DNA of 64,000 nt from DATLLJ01 sp035537875 (GTDB taxonomy: Bacteria; Acidobacteriota; Vicinamibacteria; Vicinamibacterales; CAVVIG01). Positions 26,563-36,156 of this stretch are shown piece after piece; the first letter of the stretch is position 1, and every line of letters begins with the position of its first letter. The stretch is from assembly GCA_035537875.1 (NCBI GenBank), contig DATLLJ010000037.1, forward strand, positions 148,763 through 212,762. Reading direction: 5' to 3'. The notes beneath the pieces are model-generated. The model searched no databases, was not told the origin of the DNA, and saw nothing but the letters and a program-made list of their open reading frames with translations. The translations under genes and the position numbers were made by a program.

Positions 26563-27677
26563 TCGCCAGCCTGCTCGATCAGCCGCGGGAGCACCGTGGC
26601 CGAATCGAAGTGTGCGTGCGCGAGGTCGGCCGCAGACTTCGCATGGTGGTCGTAATCGCGGTTCAGATCGTCGATCCCCCTCAGTGCGTCCTCGAGCGTC
26701 GAGAAAGCGAGGAGACCATGCCCGGACGGAAGATGGTCCGTCCAGCCCGTGTCCTGCACGAGAGCGGGTCGTCCGGAGGCCAGATAACACTCGGTCCGAT
26801 CGCTGAACCATCCCGAGCGGGTCGCCACGTATGTATGCTTGGCGACTCCGAATTCGGCTTTGGAGCGATGGATGAAGTCACGGTACGCCGCCGGCGTGCG
26901 AGAGACGCTCATCGCGTCCACCGTGTCCCAACCCCGATCGCGCAGCAGCTGTTGCGGTCCGTTGATCGCCAGCTCGAACCGCTGCGGTGTCCGCGATGGC
27001 ATGTCGATGAATCTGAGAAACTCCTGATCCTTGTTGCCGCCGACGTCGGTGAAGCTCTCGATCTGCCACGTCATGACACTCGTGAACCGGTCGCCGGGGG
27101 GCAGGCTCGTCCGCCAGTCATCGAGCGTGACCGGCTGCCACGTCTTGTGCCAGGTGAAGGTGCCGGTGGGCACCGGCGACCGTTCCGTTCCGATGTTCGA
27201 CCCGAACGTGAACAGGTGGTCGAAGCGCTCGAAGAACGCGACGTACCACGGTTCGGCTTTCGCGATGGCCAGTTGCGTGAAGGCCGGATCCGAGTCGATG
27301 AAGATCTTGCGTGGGATTCTGAGATATTCGTCGCGCCAGAACCAGGATCCGCCGGAAAGATTGATGAACAGGTCGGCGTCCGAGGCATAGAGACGAACGT
27401 CCTCCGCGGAGCGCCCGTGGTAGCTACCGTCGTAGTTCACGAATGACCAGCGATCGCCGAGGCCATGGGGATGGAGCGTGGCGTTGATATACGAGGTGCC
27501 GTACGAGGGATCGGTGGCGCGCGTGTTCTGCACCGGATCGTAGACACATTCCCCGGTGTCTTCGATGTAGAAGACCTCGTGTCCCAGCGCTCGAAGGCCG
27601 AGGAGGTACATCAGCGAACACCAGGTCACGCCGCCGAAAGGGTATCGCGCGATGATGCCCGCGAAGAGAATCTTCAT
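26559..27677 (-). CDS. Glycosyltransferase, CgeB-like GT-B protein
   Basis: A 372-residue GT-B-type protein. MKILFAGIIARYPFGGVTWC is the donor-domain start with a Gly-rich loop, FYIEDTGECVYDP follows, and the second domain ends in YLASGRPALVQDTGWTDHLP then GLLAFSTLEDALRGIDDL, the layout of CgeB-like and GT1-type transferases. I assign it as a glycosyltransferase by fold pattern; the family number is uncertain. It starts 13 bases after the ABC exporter stop and overlaps the next gene by 4 bases, so it is part of one operon. Confidence 0.72.
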   Translation of the reverse strand: MKILFAGIIARYPFGGVTWCSLMYLLGLRALGHEVFYIEDTGECVYDPVQNTRATDPSYGTSYINATLHPHGLGDRWSFVNYDGSYHGRSAEDVRLYASDADLFINLSGGSWFWRDEYLRIPRKIFIDSDPAFTQLAIAKAEPWYVAFFERFDHLFTFGSNIGTERSPVPTGTFTWHKTWQPVTLDDWRTSLPPGDRFTSVMTWQIESFTDVGGNKDQEFLRFIDMPSRTPQRFELAINGPQQLLRDRGWDTVDAMSVSRTPAAYRDFIHRSKAEFGVAKHTYVATRSGWFSDRTECYLASGRPALVQDTGWTDHLPSGHGLLAFSTLEDALRGIDDLNRDYDHHAKSAADLAHAHFDSATVLPRLIEQAGE

Positions 27678-27690
27678 GGAGCCAGGAGGG

Positions 27691-29526
27691 CTATCGTCGC
27701 GCCGCCTCGATCAACTCGTCGACCGTCTCTGGCTCGTCGAGCGATTTGCCGACCGACAGCCGTGCGCACATGCGTCGGTAGAGCAGGCTCGTCTTCAAGA
27801 GGTCGTCGTGTCGACCGATGGCGCTGATCCGGCCGTTGTCCAGCACCAAGATGCGATCGGCATCTCTGACCGTGGACAGCCGGTGAGCGATCACGATCGT
27901 CGTTCGCCCGGCCCTCAACCGTCGGAGGGCGGCGAAGACGATTTCCTCGGAGATCGCGTCGAGCGACGAGGTCGGCTCGTCGAGAATGAGAATCGGCGCG
28001 TTCTTGAGGATGGCGCGGGCGACGCTGAGGCGCTGACGTTCGCCTCCGGAGAGGCTTCCACCTGCCTCGGCAATTTCGGTGTCGTAGCCTTTCGGCAGAC
28101 GCGAGATGAACTCGTGCGCATGAGCCGCGCGAGCAGCACCTTCGATGTCCTCGCGCGTCGCGTCGAGGCGACCGTACCGGAGGTTGTCGGCGATCGTCCC
28201 GGAGAACAGCACCGGTTCCTGGAGCACGATGGCGATTCGCTCGCGCAACGATCGCAGCTCGTACTGCCGCACGTCGAGACCGTCGACGAAAACCCCGCCA
28301 GCCGTGACATCGTAGAAGCGCGGAATCAGGCTGACCAGCGTGGTTTTGCCGGCGCCGGTCAGCCCGACGAGCGCAACCATCTCGCCGGGCGATGCCTGGA
28401 ACGTGATGTCGTGCAGGACGGCCGTCCCGTCGGGATAACTGAAATCGACGTTCTTGAAGTGGATCTGACCGCGAATGGCGGAACTGTCGGCCGCATCTGG
28501 CCGATCGACAGCCTCCGGAATCTCGGCGAGCATGGCCCTGACGCGCTTGGCGCCGGCAAGAGCGCCCTGAAGCTGACCGGTGGTGTAGGCGATGGCGGAC
28601 AGAGGGCCGTAAACGGCGCCAAGATAAGCGATCACGACGGTCAGATCGCCGATGGTCATCTGTTGCTGCAGCACGCGCAGCCCGCCGACGAGCAGCACGA
28701 CCGCCGTCCCAATGATGGTGATCGAGCTGATGACGATGGAGAAGACCGATTGGCGCCAGGTGAGATCGATCCGCGCCAGCATGGTGCGGTCGCCGGCGAC
28801 CGCATATCTGGCTGTTTCGAACGCCTCGCGGGCGAAGCTCTTCACCAGTCGAATCGCGGTAAACGTCTCGTGGAGCCGTCCGACGAGCTTCGATTCGAGC
28901 TCCTTGACCTGTTCCTCGCGCGTCATCAGCGTCGAGATGTAGTACCGGATGGAGAGATAGAGGAACGGCACCACCGCGAGCGACAAGAGCGCCACCGTCA
29001 GATCGAGCTTCAGCAGAATCGCGAACATCACCACCAGCGTCGCGACGGAAGTGACGAGCGGAAACCCGCCGATCAGCAGGTTCTCGATCGCATAAGCGTC
29101 CACGTCAACGCGGTAGACGGAGTCGCCCGTGCTCGTCCTGACGTGATGATGAAGACCGAGCGCCTGAAGATGCTGAAACAGACGATAACGCAGGTTGTAA
29201 ACCATGCGCTGGCCGGCATCGACCTGCAGCTGCGTGCTGTACGCGGACACGACCTGGTGGGTGAGTTGCAGCACCACGCCGGCGCCGACGAGCGAAACGA
29301 GCAGGCCCAGCGGGCTGCCAAAGCGGTCGATCTGCAGCCACTGAGCCAACGAGGGAGGGACCGGCTGGCCGACGAGCACGTAGTCGATGACAACTTTCAA
29401 CACCCACGGCTCGAGCGCGCCGAGCGCGACCTCGAGCAGCAGGAGGCAGGCCACGAATGCCATGCGCGCGCGGTACGGCCGGAGAAAGGAGAGCGACCAG
29501 CGGACCAGGGAGTAGGGCTCCGTCAC
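27691..29526 (-). CDS. ABC exporter, fused permease and ATPase (MsbA-like)
   Basis: A 611-residue half-transporter that works as a homodimer in the inner membrane. Six membrane helices occupy about residues 1-310. The ATPase domain has Walker A LTGAGKTTL, the signature LSGGERQRLSVA, Walker B ILILDEPTSSLD and the switch His in VIAHRLST. Such exporters move lipids, glycolipids or peptides outward. Placed between the fusion glycosyltransferase and two more glycosyltransferases, it probably exports the product of this cluster. It starts with GTG 4 bases after the stop of the fusion gene. Confidence 0.9.
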   Translation of the reverse strand: MTEPYSLVRWSLSFLRPYRARMAFVACLLLLEVALGALEPWVLKVVIDYVLVGQPVPPSLAQWLQIDRFGSPLGLLVSLVGAGVVLQLTHQVVSAYSTQLQVDAGQRMVYNLRYRLFQHLQALGLHHHVRTSTGDSVYRVDVDAYAIENLLIGGFPLVTSVATLVVMFAILLKLDLTVALLSLAVVPFLYLSIRYYISTLMTREEQVKELESKLVGRLHETFTAIRLVKSFAREAFETARYAVAGDRTMLARIDLTWRQSVFSIVISSITIIGTAVVLLVGGLRVLQQQMTIGDLTVVIAYLGAVYGPLSAIAYTTGQLQGALAGAKRVRAMLAEIPEAVDRPDAADSSAIRGQIHFKNVDFSYPDGTAVLHDITFQASPGEMVALVGLTGAGKTTLVSLIPRFYDVTAGGVFVDGLDVRQYELRSLRERIAIVLQEPVLFSGTIADNLRYGRLDATREDIEGAARAAHAHEFISRLPKGYDTEIAEAGGSLSGGERQRLSVARAILKNAPILILDEPTSSLDAISEEIVFAALRRLRAGRTTIVIAHRLSTVRDADRILVLDNGRISAIGRHDDLLKTSLLYRRMCARLSVGKSLDEPETVDELIEAARR

Positions 29527-29530
29527 CGGC

Positions 29531-32500
29531 TCACCCCCCGACCCGTCGGGTGGCGGAAGGACGCGCCGGCGGCGCCTGCACCAGGTTGGGAGCGATCCGG
29601 GGAATGATGAGCGGGACGATTGTGTCCTGGCCCGAGTCGGCGACGTAGAGCCAGCCGCGGCGAGGACCGTTGGTCGCGAAGGCCACGCGGGACGGTGCCG
29701 TGAATGCCAGGCGCCCGTCGTCGCTCATGTCGCGGATGATTCCGTCCGGGCCAACTGCGCGGACGCGGCCGTTGTAATAATCGGCGATGAAGACGGTCAC
29801 CTTGCCTGTCGGGTCTGGGACCACAGCCACGCCGGCCGGGCCCGCGAGACGTGCCTCGGTGGCCGGTCCGTCGTCTCCCGAATAGCCCCAATCGCCACCA
29901 GCGACCGTGGTGATGTGATGCGTCCGGGCATCTACCTTGCGAACGCGGTTGTGATGCATGTCGGCGATGTACAGGTCGCCGCTGATGGGATCGAGGGCGA
30001 CGTCGCTCGGCATGTTCAGCGTGGCGTTCAGTGCCGGACCGCCGTCACCGACCTCCATCGCGTCACCAGGTTTACCGTTGCCCGCCACCGTGAAGATGAG
30101 GCCGGTCTTCGCGTCGATCATCCGGACTCGATAGTTCAGGGTGTCGGCGATGTAAATGTCCCCGCTCGACGCCACGGCGACAGCGCTCGGCGTGTTGAGC
30201 GCAGTCATCAGCGCGGGACGGCCATCGCCGTCATATCCGCTTTCGCCAGAGCCCGCGATGGTCATGATGACGCCGGTCGGTCGATCGACGCGACGGATCC
30301 GGTTGTTGTGGGAATCGGCGATGACCAGATCGCCGTCCGGTGCGATCGCGACGCCGTTGGGGGTGTCGAGCTGAGCGGCAGTCGCCGCGGCGTAGTCACC
30401 CGAGAATCCGCTCCCGGCGTCGTGATTGCCGGCCACCGGCTCGATATTGTTGTTCAGCGCCCCAATTCGACGGACGAGATGGTTGTTGGTATCGGCAAGG
30501 TACACGTCCCCGTTCGACGCAACAACGACACCGCCTGGTGTATCGAGCCATGCCTCGATGGCCGGTCCGTAGTCGCCCGCATACCCCTTTTGGCCGCCAA
30601 TCACCGGACCGGTCGCGGCGTCGCGCAGCATGAACGTGCTCGCGCCCAGCGAAAGGATCATCAACGCGAAGATCGTCGCGCTCCGGAGACCGTACATTCG
30701 AAGCAGCGAAGGGGTGACGATTGGAGGCCGGACCGGACCAGAGGGCATCTGGTGCATGCCCTGTTCGACGGTCACCTTGTTGAGGCTGCGCTTCAACACC
30801 GCAGCGGCCTGAGCCGTGTGCCAGAGCGCCGCGCCGACGATGAGGATCGTCGCGGCACCCGAGATCGCGCCGGCGGCGGGCCATCTGAGCGCCAGTCCGA
30901 ATGCCGCGGCGACAAACAGGGCGAGTCCCAGCCCGAGGGCGCTCACCACACCCAGCATTGCGGGACGGAGATGCGTGCTGACGCGAAGCATCGATTTGCC
31001 GTCGCCGTGGTCCTCCACGAGGGCGCGGGCGTCGATCCAGGCCCATCGCCCGACGGGAATGCTCAGATCGCGATCGTCCGACCATCCCTCGTCGATCTCG
31101 ATGGTTCGGACGGCGCGAGATCTCCGTAGCCAGTCGACGAGTTGAGACAGCACCCGCTCGGACGAGGTCCACGTTTCGCTCCAGAACCGATCCTCGATGA
31201 CTGTTCCGAGCAGGAGGAGAATTGCGCGCCACGCCTCGGCCACCGACGGTCGTGGACCGCCGCTCTTCTGCGCCACCGGATGAGGCAGGGGGACTTCCGG
31301 AGGCGAGAGGACTCCGCGGACCCTGCCGACGGCGCGCGCGAGCGGCTGAATGAAATGCAGGTAGGCAACCGCCGCGCGGTACCACAGCTTGCTTCCCGGC
31401 AGCGAATGCACCTGCGACCGCATCGCGTACGTGAGGTTCTTCACGATCGTCGATGACACGCCGATCAGGCCGGTGGCGAGCAGGAGCGCGGCCGCCCAGT
31501 CGTGATTTCCGACCGCTGCCACGCCCAGGCCGCTGAGCGTCAGGAGGAACGAGAGGGCCTGCCACCGAATCGAGTGCGGCAGAAACGCGAAGGGATGCAC
31601 ATCGGTCCGGTAGACCGAGGGAAACGGAGACGACCCCCAGACCCCCGCGTTGATCTTCGTGCCTGACAGCGATCGCACGAACGGCAGCGGACTGTAGATG
31701 CGTCCCCGCCACAGCATATGACCATCGAGGAACTTCTCCGGGTGGTGTGCCATCAGCCACGTTTCGCCTTCTCCGTAGCCGATCTGCTGCTTCCAATACG
31801 CCCTGATGGACGAGCGATGGTGGTGCCAAACGAGGGCCGCCGCAGCGAAGCCGATCTTCCAGCCCCGCGCCTGCAGCCGCCAGCACGCGTCCACATCGTC
31901 GCCGGCGCGGAGATAGACGGGGTTGAAGCCGCCGATCGCCAGGAGGGCATCGCGGCGAAACGCCATGTTGCACCCTGGCACGTGCTCGGCCGTGCGATCG
32001 TCGAGCAGGACATGAGTCGGCTCGCCCGGCGCCCGGGCAATGCACTGCGCCATGGGCGGATCGTCATCAGGGACGACATTGGGTCCGCCGGAGCCGACCA
32101 CGTCGGAGGTCAGGAACGGCTGGACGAGAAACGTGAGCCAGTCGGGGTCGACGCGCGCATCGGCGTCCGTGTACGCCACGATCTCGCCGGTCGCTTCGGC
32201 CAGGCCGACATTGCGTGCGGCGCTCAGCCCGCGATTCGGTGTGTCGATGACTCGGACGAACGGATACCCGCGACCAATCTCGCTGGTTCGATCTCTCGAG
32301 CCGTCGTTGACGAGAATGACTTCGTAGGTCGGATACGTCAGCTTCCCAAGCGACTCCAGGCAGTCGTCCAGCGTGGCGGCCGCGTTGAAGGCACAGACGA
32401 TGACGGACACATGAGGCCAGGCCGCGCGAGCCTCCGGCGGAAACGGGGCGTCCTCGAATGCGGCAGATACGGCGATCGCCGCCGGTTTGGGATTGCGATC

Positions 32501-33433
32501 GCGATCGACCAGGCCGAAGGCCCAGTCCTCGACCGGATGCCCGCCGCGCCACCATTCATCCGTCCACGCGTAGGCGATCGCTCCGCAGGCCCCTTCCTCG
32601 AAGGCGGCGCGGATGTGAGTCGCCGTGATTTCTGCCTGCCCCGACTCGCCCTCTCGAATGCTGTCGGCACCCGCCTCGGCGAGAAGCAGCGGTTTGTGGC
32701 CGGCGATGTGCTGGAGACGGCAGAGATACGCGCGAAGCTCGGGCTCGCGATGGAGGTACACGTTGAACGCGCAGAGGTCGAAGAACGACAGATCGAGAAA
32801 TTCGGTGGGGGGAAAATTGACGTAGGTGAAGAGGCTCTCGGGCGATTGCGCCTTCGCCGCATGATAGAGATCCCGCAGAAAATTCTCGACCCGCACTCTG
32901 CCATGCCACCGGACGACCCCGGGCGGAATTTCGTTGCCGAGGGCGAGGAGCAGGACCGCTGGATGACGTGCCAGATCCGCCACCTGTTTGACGATGTCGC
33001 GGCGGATCCTCCGGGCCAGCTTCCGGTCGTCGAGGAACGCAACGTGCTGTGACCAGGGCAGCCCGACCATCAAGCGAAGGCCGTGCCGGGCGGCTTCATC
33101 CAGCAGGTCTTCTCTGGGCGGCGTATAAGTTCTGACGGTGTTGATGCCGAACTCGGCCATCAAGCGGAAGTCTTCTGATACGCGCTGCGGGTCGGGAAAC
33201 TGATAGCCGTCCGAATCCGGAGCAAAGGTTCCGTACGTCACACCCTTGACGAGGAACCGCTCGCCGACACTCTCGAGCTCGTGTGGCAACCCGGCCTGTC
33301 GCAGGAACTTGCCGTCTGTGGCGATTCGCGCAGCCGGTTCCGGGGGAACTCGGATTCGCGTGGCCGGAACGCCGGGCTTGGATTGGACGGCGATGCTCAA
33401 ATCAGATCCGTCAGATATAGGCCGCGCAACCAA
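29531..33433 (-). CDS. Giant fusion: glycoside-hydrolase-like barrel, GT2 glycosyltransferase, membrane segments, NHL propeller
   Basis: A 1300-residue multidomain protein. Residues about 55-325 form a clan-A-type TIM barrel with the acid/base pair LALGNEIPPG (Glu168) and a nucleophile candidate in LLLAEAGADS (Glu253), closest to GH2/GH5-type barrels. Residues 341-570 are a GT2 domain: VIVCAFNAAATLDDCLESL, VNDGSRDRT, the DxD at 423-425 in YTDADARVDP, and the acceptor-side GDDVDACW. Hydrophobic segments lie near 624-665, 826-870 and 915-935. From about 960 six NHL blades follow, each like GVAIAPDGDLVIADSHNNR. The last hydrophobic segment probably places the propeller outside. TTG 33433 is the only early start; TTG 33400 is possible. 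It begins 36 bases after hisA. Confidence 0.85.
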   Translation of the reverse strand: MVARPISDGSDLSIAVQSKPGVPATRIRVPPEPAARIATDGKFLRQAGLPHELESVGERFLVKGVTYGTFAPDSDGYQFPDPQRVSEDFRLMAEFGINTVRTYTPPREDLLDEAARHGLRLMVGLPWSQHVAFLDDRKLARRIRRDIVKQVADLARHPAVLLLALGNEIPPGVVRWHGRVRVENFLRDLYHAAKAQSPESLFTYVNFPPTEFLDLSFFDLCAFNVYLHREPELRAYLCRLQHIAGHKPLLLAEAGADSIREGESGQAEITATHIRAAFEEGACGAIAYAWTDEWWRGGHPVEDWAFGLVDRDRNPKPAAIAVSAAFEDAPFPPEARAAWPHVSVIVCAFNAAATLDDCLESLGKLTYPTYEVILVNDGSRDRTSEIGRGYPFVRVIDTPNRGLSAARNVGLAEATGEIVAYTDADARVDPDWLTFLVQPFLTSDVVGSGGPNVVPDDDPPMAQCIARAPGEPTHVLLDDRTAEHVPGCNMAFRRDALLAIGGFNPVYLRAGDDVDACWRLQARGWKIGFAAAALVWHHHRSSIRAYWKQQIGYGEGETWLMAHHPEKFLDGHMLWRGRIYSPLPFVRSLSGTKINAGVWGSSPFPSVYRTDVHPFAFLPHSIRWQALSFLLTLSGLGVAAVGNHDWAAALLLATGLIGVSSTIVKNLTYAMRSQVHSLPGSKLWYRAAVAYLHFIQPLARAVGRVRGVLSPPEVPLPHPVAQKSGGPRPSVAEAWRAILLLLGTVIEDRFWSETWTSSERVLSQLVDWLRRSRAVRTIEIDEGWSDDRDLSIPVGRWAWIDARALVEDHGDGKSMLRVSTHLRPAMLGVVSALGLGLALFVAAAFGLALRWPAAGAISGAATILIVGAALWHTAQAAAVLKRSLNKVTVEQGMHQMPSGPVRPPIVTPSLLRMYGLRSATIFALMILSLGASTFMLRDAATGPVIGGQKGYAGDYGPAIEAWLDTPGGVVVASNGDVYLADTNNHLVRRIGALNNNIEPVAGNHDAGSGFSGDYAAATAAQLDTPNGVAIAPDGDLVIADSHNNRIRRVDRPTGVIMTIAGSGESGYDGDGRPALMTALNTPSAVAVASSGDIYIADTLNYRVRMIDAKTGLIFTVAGNGKPGDAMEVGDGGPALNATLNMPSDVALDPISGDLYIADMHHNRVRKVDARTHHITTVAGGDWGYSGDDGPATEARLAGPAGVAVVPDPTGKVTVFIADYYNGRVRAVGPDGIIRDMSDDGRLAFTAPSRVAFATNGPRRGWLYVADSGQDTIVPLIIPRIAPNLVQAPPARPSATRRVGG

Positions 33434-33469
33434 TAATGCGGCAAATATCTATTGTATAAGACGTTAGGC

Positions 33470-34165
33470 CTAGTTTTCAGGAGCATCAGCGGAAACCGCC
33501 AACCTGCCCGTGTAGAGGGCCATCCCCACCACCGCGTCGACGCCTAACTCGTGAAGGTCGTCGATTTCGCGCTGGGTCGTAATGCCACCCGCCGCCGTAA
33601 TGGGCCGGCTGGTAGCCTGGCGCACAGCCCTAATCGCCTCCATGTTGGTCCCGCCCATCAGACCTTCCGCGTCGACGTGCGTATAGAGGAACTCCCCGCA
33701 GAACGGCTCGAGCGCGCGGACGGCATCCACGGCCGTCAGCGGCAGCGACGTTTTCCATCCATGGATCACGACCTGGCCCCCGCGACTGTCGACGGCCGCG
33801 ATGATCCGCTCCAGCCCGACCGCCCCGGCCAGCGAGCGGGCGAACACGAGATCGGGCCGCCCGTCTTTGAAAAGCGATGAGCCGGCGATAACCTGCCTGG
33901 CGCCCGCCGCCAGCACGTCCTGGGCGCGCGTGACAGTGCGGATCCCACCGCCAACCCGGCAGGAGAGGCGACCAGCAATCTGGCGCACGAGGTCGAGGTT
34001 GTCCCCGACCCCCATCGCGGCGTCCAGATCGATGACCTGGACTTTCGGAAACCGCGCGAACCGCCGAACCCAGCGAAACACATCGTCGTCTCTGATGGCG
34101 AGACGCTCGCCCTGAACGAGCTGCACCACGGCGCCTTCTTTCAGATCGATCGACGGGATCAGCAT
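33470..34165 (-). CDS. hisA: HisA, ProFAR isomerase
   Basis: Phosphoribosylformimino-5-aminoimidazole carboxamide ribotide isomerase, step four of histidine synthesis. A half-barrel repeat protein of 231 residues: it starts MLIPSIDLKEGAVVQLVQGE, has the N-terminal catalytic Asp in IPSIDL and the C-terminal Asp in YTHVDAEGLMGG, and phosphate loops VGGGIRT and AAGGITT. It is the last his gene, 21 bases after hisF. Whether it also acts in tryptophan synthesis, as PriA does, cannot be told here. Confidence 0.96.
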   Translation of the reverse strand: MLIPSIDLKEGAVVQLVQGERLAIRDDDVFRWVRRFARFPKVQVIDLDAAMGVGDNLDLVRQIAGRLSCRVGGGIRTVTRAQDVLAAGARQVIAGSSLFKDGRPDLVFARSLAGAVGLERIIAAVDSRGGQVVIHGWKTSLPLTAVDAVRALEPFCGEFLYTHVDAEGLMGGTNMEAIRAVRQATSRPITAAGGITTQREIDDLHELGVDAVVGMALYTGRLAVSADAPEN

Positions 34166-34186
34166 CGACGTGACCGCTCCGCCAGT

Positions 34187-34942
34187 TCAGAGGCGGACCG
34201 GAATGCCCCTTCCTTGCAAGTGTTCTTTGAGGCTGCGAACACTGGTTTCGGCGTAATGAAAGATCGACGCGGCGAGCGCGGCGTCGGCTCGTCCCGCTGT
34301 GAACACCTCGACGAAGTGGTCCAGGGATCCCGCCCCGCCCGACGCGATGACTGGTATCGACACCGCTGCCGACACGGCTGCGGTCAATGGGCAGTCGAAA
34401 CCGACCTTGGTGCCGTCACGATCGATGGAGGTCAGCAGAATCTCTCCTGCGCCGCGCGCCTCGGCCTCGCGCGCCCACTCCACGGCATCGCGTCCCGCCG
34501 CGCTCTGGCCGCTGCGTGCATACACGGCGAATCCCTCGCCCGCCCGCTTCGCATCGATGGCCACCACAACCGCCTGGCTGCCGTACCGCTCGGCCAATGT
34601 CGTGATCAGGGCAGGATCCGACAGCGCAGCCGTGTTCAGGCTGACCTTGTCGGCGCCAGCCTCGACCGCAGCGGCGGCGTCGGCCTCGGTCCGAATTCCG
34701 CCGCCTACGGCGAGTGGAATGAACAACTCGCGCGCGACGGCGTGGATGGTCTCGGCGAGCGCGCGACGCTGTTCGAGCGTGGCGGTAATGTCGAGGATGA
34801 CGAGCTCGTCGATGCCTTCTGTGTTGTACCGGCGCGCGAGCTCAGCCGGGTCGCCGGCCGACCGCAGCCCTTCGAAGTTCACCCCTTTGACGACGTGACC
34901 GTTGCGAACGTCGAGGCAGGCGATGATCCGCTTGGACAGCAT
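34187..34942 (-). CDS. hisF: HisF, imidazole glycerol phosphate synthase cyclase subunit
   Basis: Uses ammonia from HisH to close the imidazole ring, giving IGP and AICAR. The 251-residue barrel starts SKRIIACLDVRNGHVVKGVNF with the catalytic Asp (CLDV), and the second catalytic Asp lies in LTSIDRDGTKVGFD. Phosphate sites are VGGGIRT and ASGGAGS. Its ATG lies 6 bases after the hisH stop, matching the need for a 1:1 HisF-HisH complex. Confidence 0.97.
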   Translation of the reverse strand: MLSKRIIACLDVRNGHVVKGVNFEGLRSAGDPAELARRYNTEGIDELVILDITATLEQRRALAETIHAVARELFIPLAVGGGIRTEADAAAAVEAGADKVSLNTAALSDPALITTLAERYGSQAVVVAIDAKRAGEGFAVYARSGQSAAGRDAVEWAREAEARGAGEILLTSIDRDGTKVGFDCPLTAAVSAAVSIPVIASGGAGSLDHFVEVFTAGRADAALAASIFHYAETSVRSLKEHLQGRGIPVRL

Positions 34943-34948
34943 GGGATA

Positions 34949-35572
34949 TCAGCAGGGCTCTCGAGACGCCCTGACGAAATTTCGCAGGATCGTCAGACCC
35001 ACTTCGCCCGACTTTTCCGGATGAAACTGCACTCCCGCCACGTGGCCGCGCTGGACGACGGATGCGAACGGCTCGCCGTGTTCGGTCACCGCAACCGTGT
35101 CAAGCGTGACGGGTGCGACGTAACTGTGCGTGAAGTAGACCTGCGCCCCAGAGGGGATTCCAGCCACGATCGGCGCGTCGCGTTGGATGCGGATATTGTT
35201 CCATCCGACATGTGGAACTTTGACGGCGCCTCCGTTCTCGGCCGAGCCGCCTGACAGTCGATAACACGAGCCGGGCAGCAGGCCCAGTCCCGGGCAGTCA
35301 GGTGCTTCGTCGCTGCCCGCAAACAGCCACTGCAGACCGAGGCAGATGCCAAGGAGGGGACGGCCTGCGGCGACACGCCCTCGTATGGCCTCAACCCATC
35401 CACGATCGAGCGCCGAGGTCGCGCCGAAGTGCCCGACGCCCGGAACGACTATGGCATCCGCGATATCGAGGTCGCCCGGCGCGCCAGGGTCATACAGCTC
35501 GGCGCCGATGGCGGCGAATGCCTTGCGCACCGAGGTCAGGTTACCTGCTTTGTAGTCGATGAGCGCGATCAC
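34949..35572 (-). CDS. hisH: HisH, imidazole glycerol phosphate synthase glutaminase subunit
   Basis: Class I glutamine amidotransferase that supplies ammonia to HisF. The nucleophile Cys is in LLGICLGLQWLF and the His-Glu pair in GVQFHPEKSGEVG. I set the start at the GTG at 35572 (VIALIDYKAGNLTSV), which overlaps the hisB stop as GTGA; the longer open frame further upstream is an antisense-free shadow of hisB. Length is 207 residues. Confidence 0.96.
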   Translation of the reverse strand: MIALIDYKAGNLTSVRKAFAAIGAELYDPGAPGDLDIADAIVVPGVGHFGATSALDRGWVEAIRGRVAAGRPLLGICLGLQWLFAGSDEAPDCPGLGLLPGSCYRLSGGSAENGGAVKVPHVGWNNIRIQRDAPIVAGIPSGAQVYFTHSYVAPVTLDTVAVTEHGEPFASVVQRGHVAGVQFHPEKSGEVGLTILRNFVRASREPC

Positions 35573-36156
35573 AGCAGGCCCTTGGTGCTCGGCAGCATCC
35601 GTGCGAGCTGTTTGTCTTTCGAACACGCCACACGTAACGCGCGCGCGAAGGCCTTGAAGACCGCCTCTATGTGGTGATGGCTGGATCGCCCGTAGAGAAC
35701 TTTCACGTGCACGTTCGCGCGAGCGCCGAGCGCGAAGCCGTCGAAGAAATCGTGGACGAGCTCGGTCTGGAGATCTCCGACACGCACGACTCTGACCTTC
35801 AGATCCACGACGGCATGAGGTCGTCCGCCGAGGTCCACGGCGGCGACGGCCAAGGTTTCGTCCATGGGCATGACGAAGTAGCCGGCTCGATTGATGCCGC
35901 GCCGCGTTCCGACGGCGCGCGCGACGGCTTCGCCCAGGGCGATACCCATGTCTTCGACGGTATGGTGCTGATCGACATCGAGGTCGCCCTGGGCGTCGAC
36001 GCGAAGGTCGAATCCGCCATGCCGCGCAAAGAGCTCGAGCATGTGGTCCAGAAACCTTATGCCAGTATGGATGGCGTACCGGCCACGGCCCTCGAGCCCG
36101 AGGCGAACCACAATCTGCGTTTCCTTCGTCCGTCGCTCGATCAGGGCGCGGCGCAC
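35569..36156 (-). CDS. hisB: HisB, imidazoleglycerol-phosphate dehydratase (monofunctional)
   Basis: Dehydrates IGP to imidazole acetol phosphate. The GTG at 36156 gives RRALIERRTKETQIVVRL, the standard N-terminus of the monofunctional enzyme, with 195 residues. Metal-binding motifs FLDHML, DQHHTVED and YGRSSHHHIEA are all present. There is no histidinol-phosphatase domain, so that step needs another gene. It overlaps hisC by 16 bases and hisH by 4. Confidence 0.96.
   Translation of the reverse strand: MRRALIERRTKETQIVVRLGLEGRGRYAIHTGIRFLDHMLELFARHGGFDLRVDAQGDLDVDQHHTVEDMGIALGEAVARAVGTRRGINRAGYFVMPMDETLAVAAVDLGGRPHAVVDLKVRVVRVGDLQTELVHDFFDGFALGARANVHVKVLYGRSSHHHIEAVFKAFARALRVACSKDKQLARMLPSTKGLL

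Noticed and set aside
27652..29607. 651-codon open frame opposite the ABC exporter gene
   Set aside because: It is the antisense shadow of a gene with intact ABC motifs; its translation is charged, low in hydrophobic structure and matches no family. Long antisense frames are common at this GC content.
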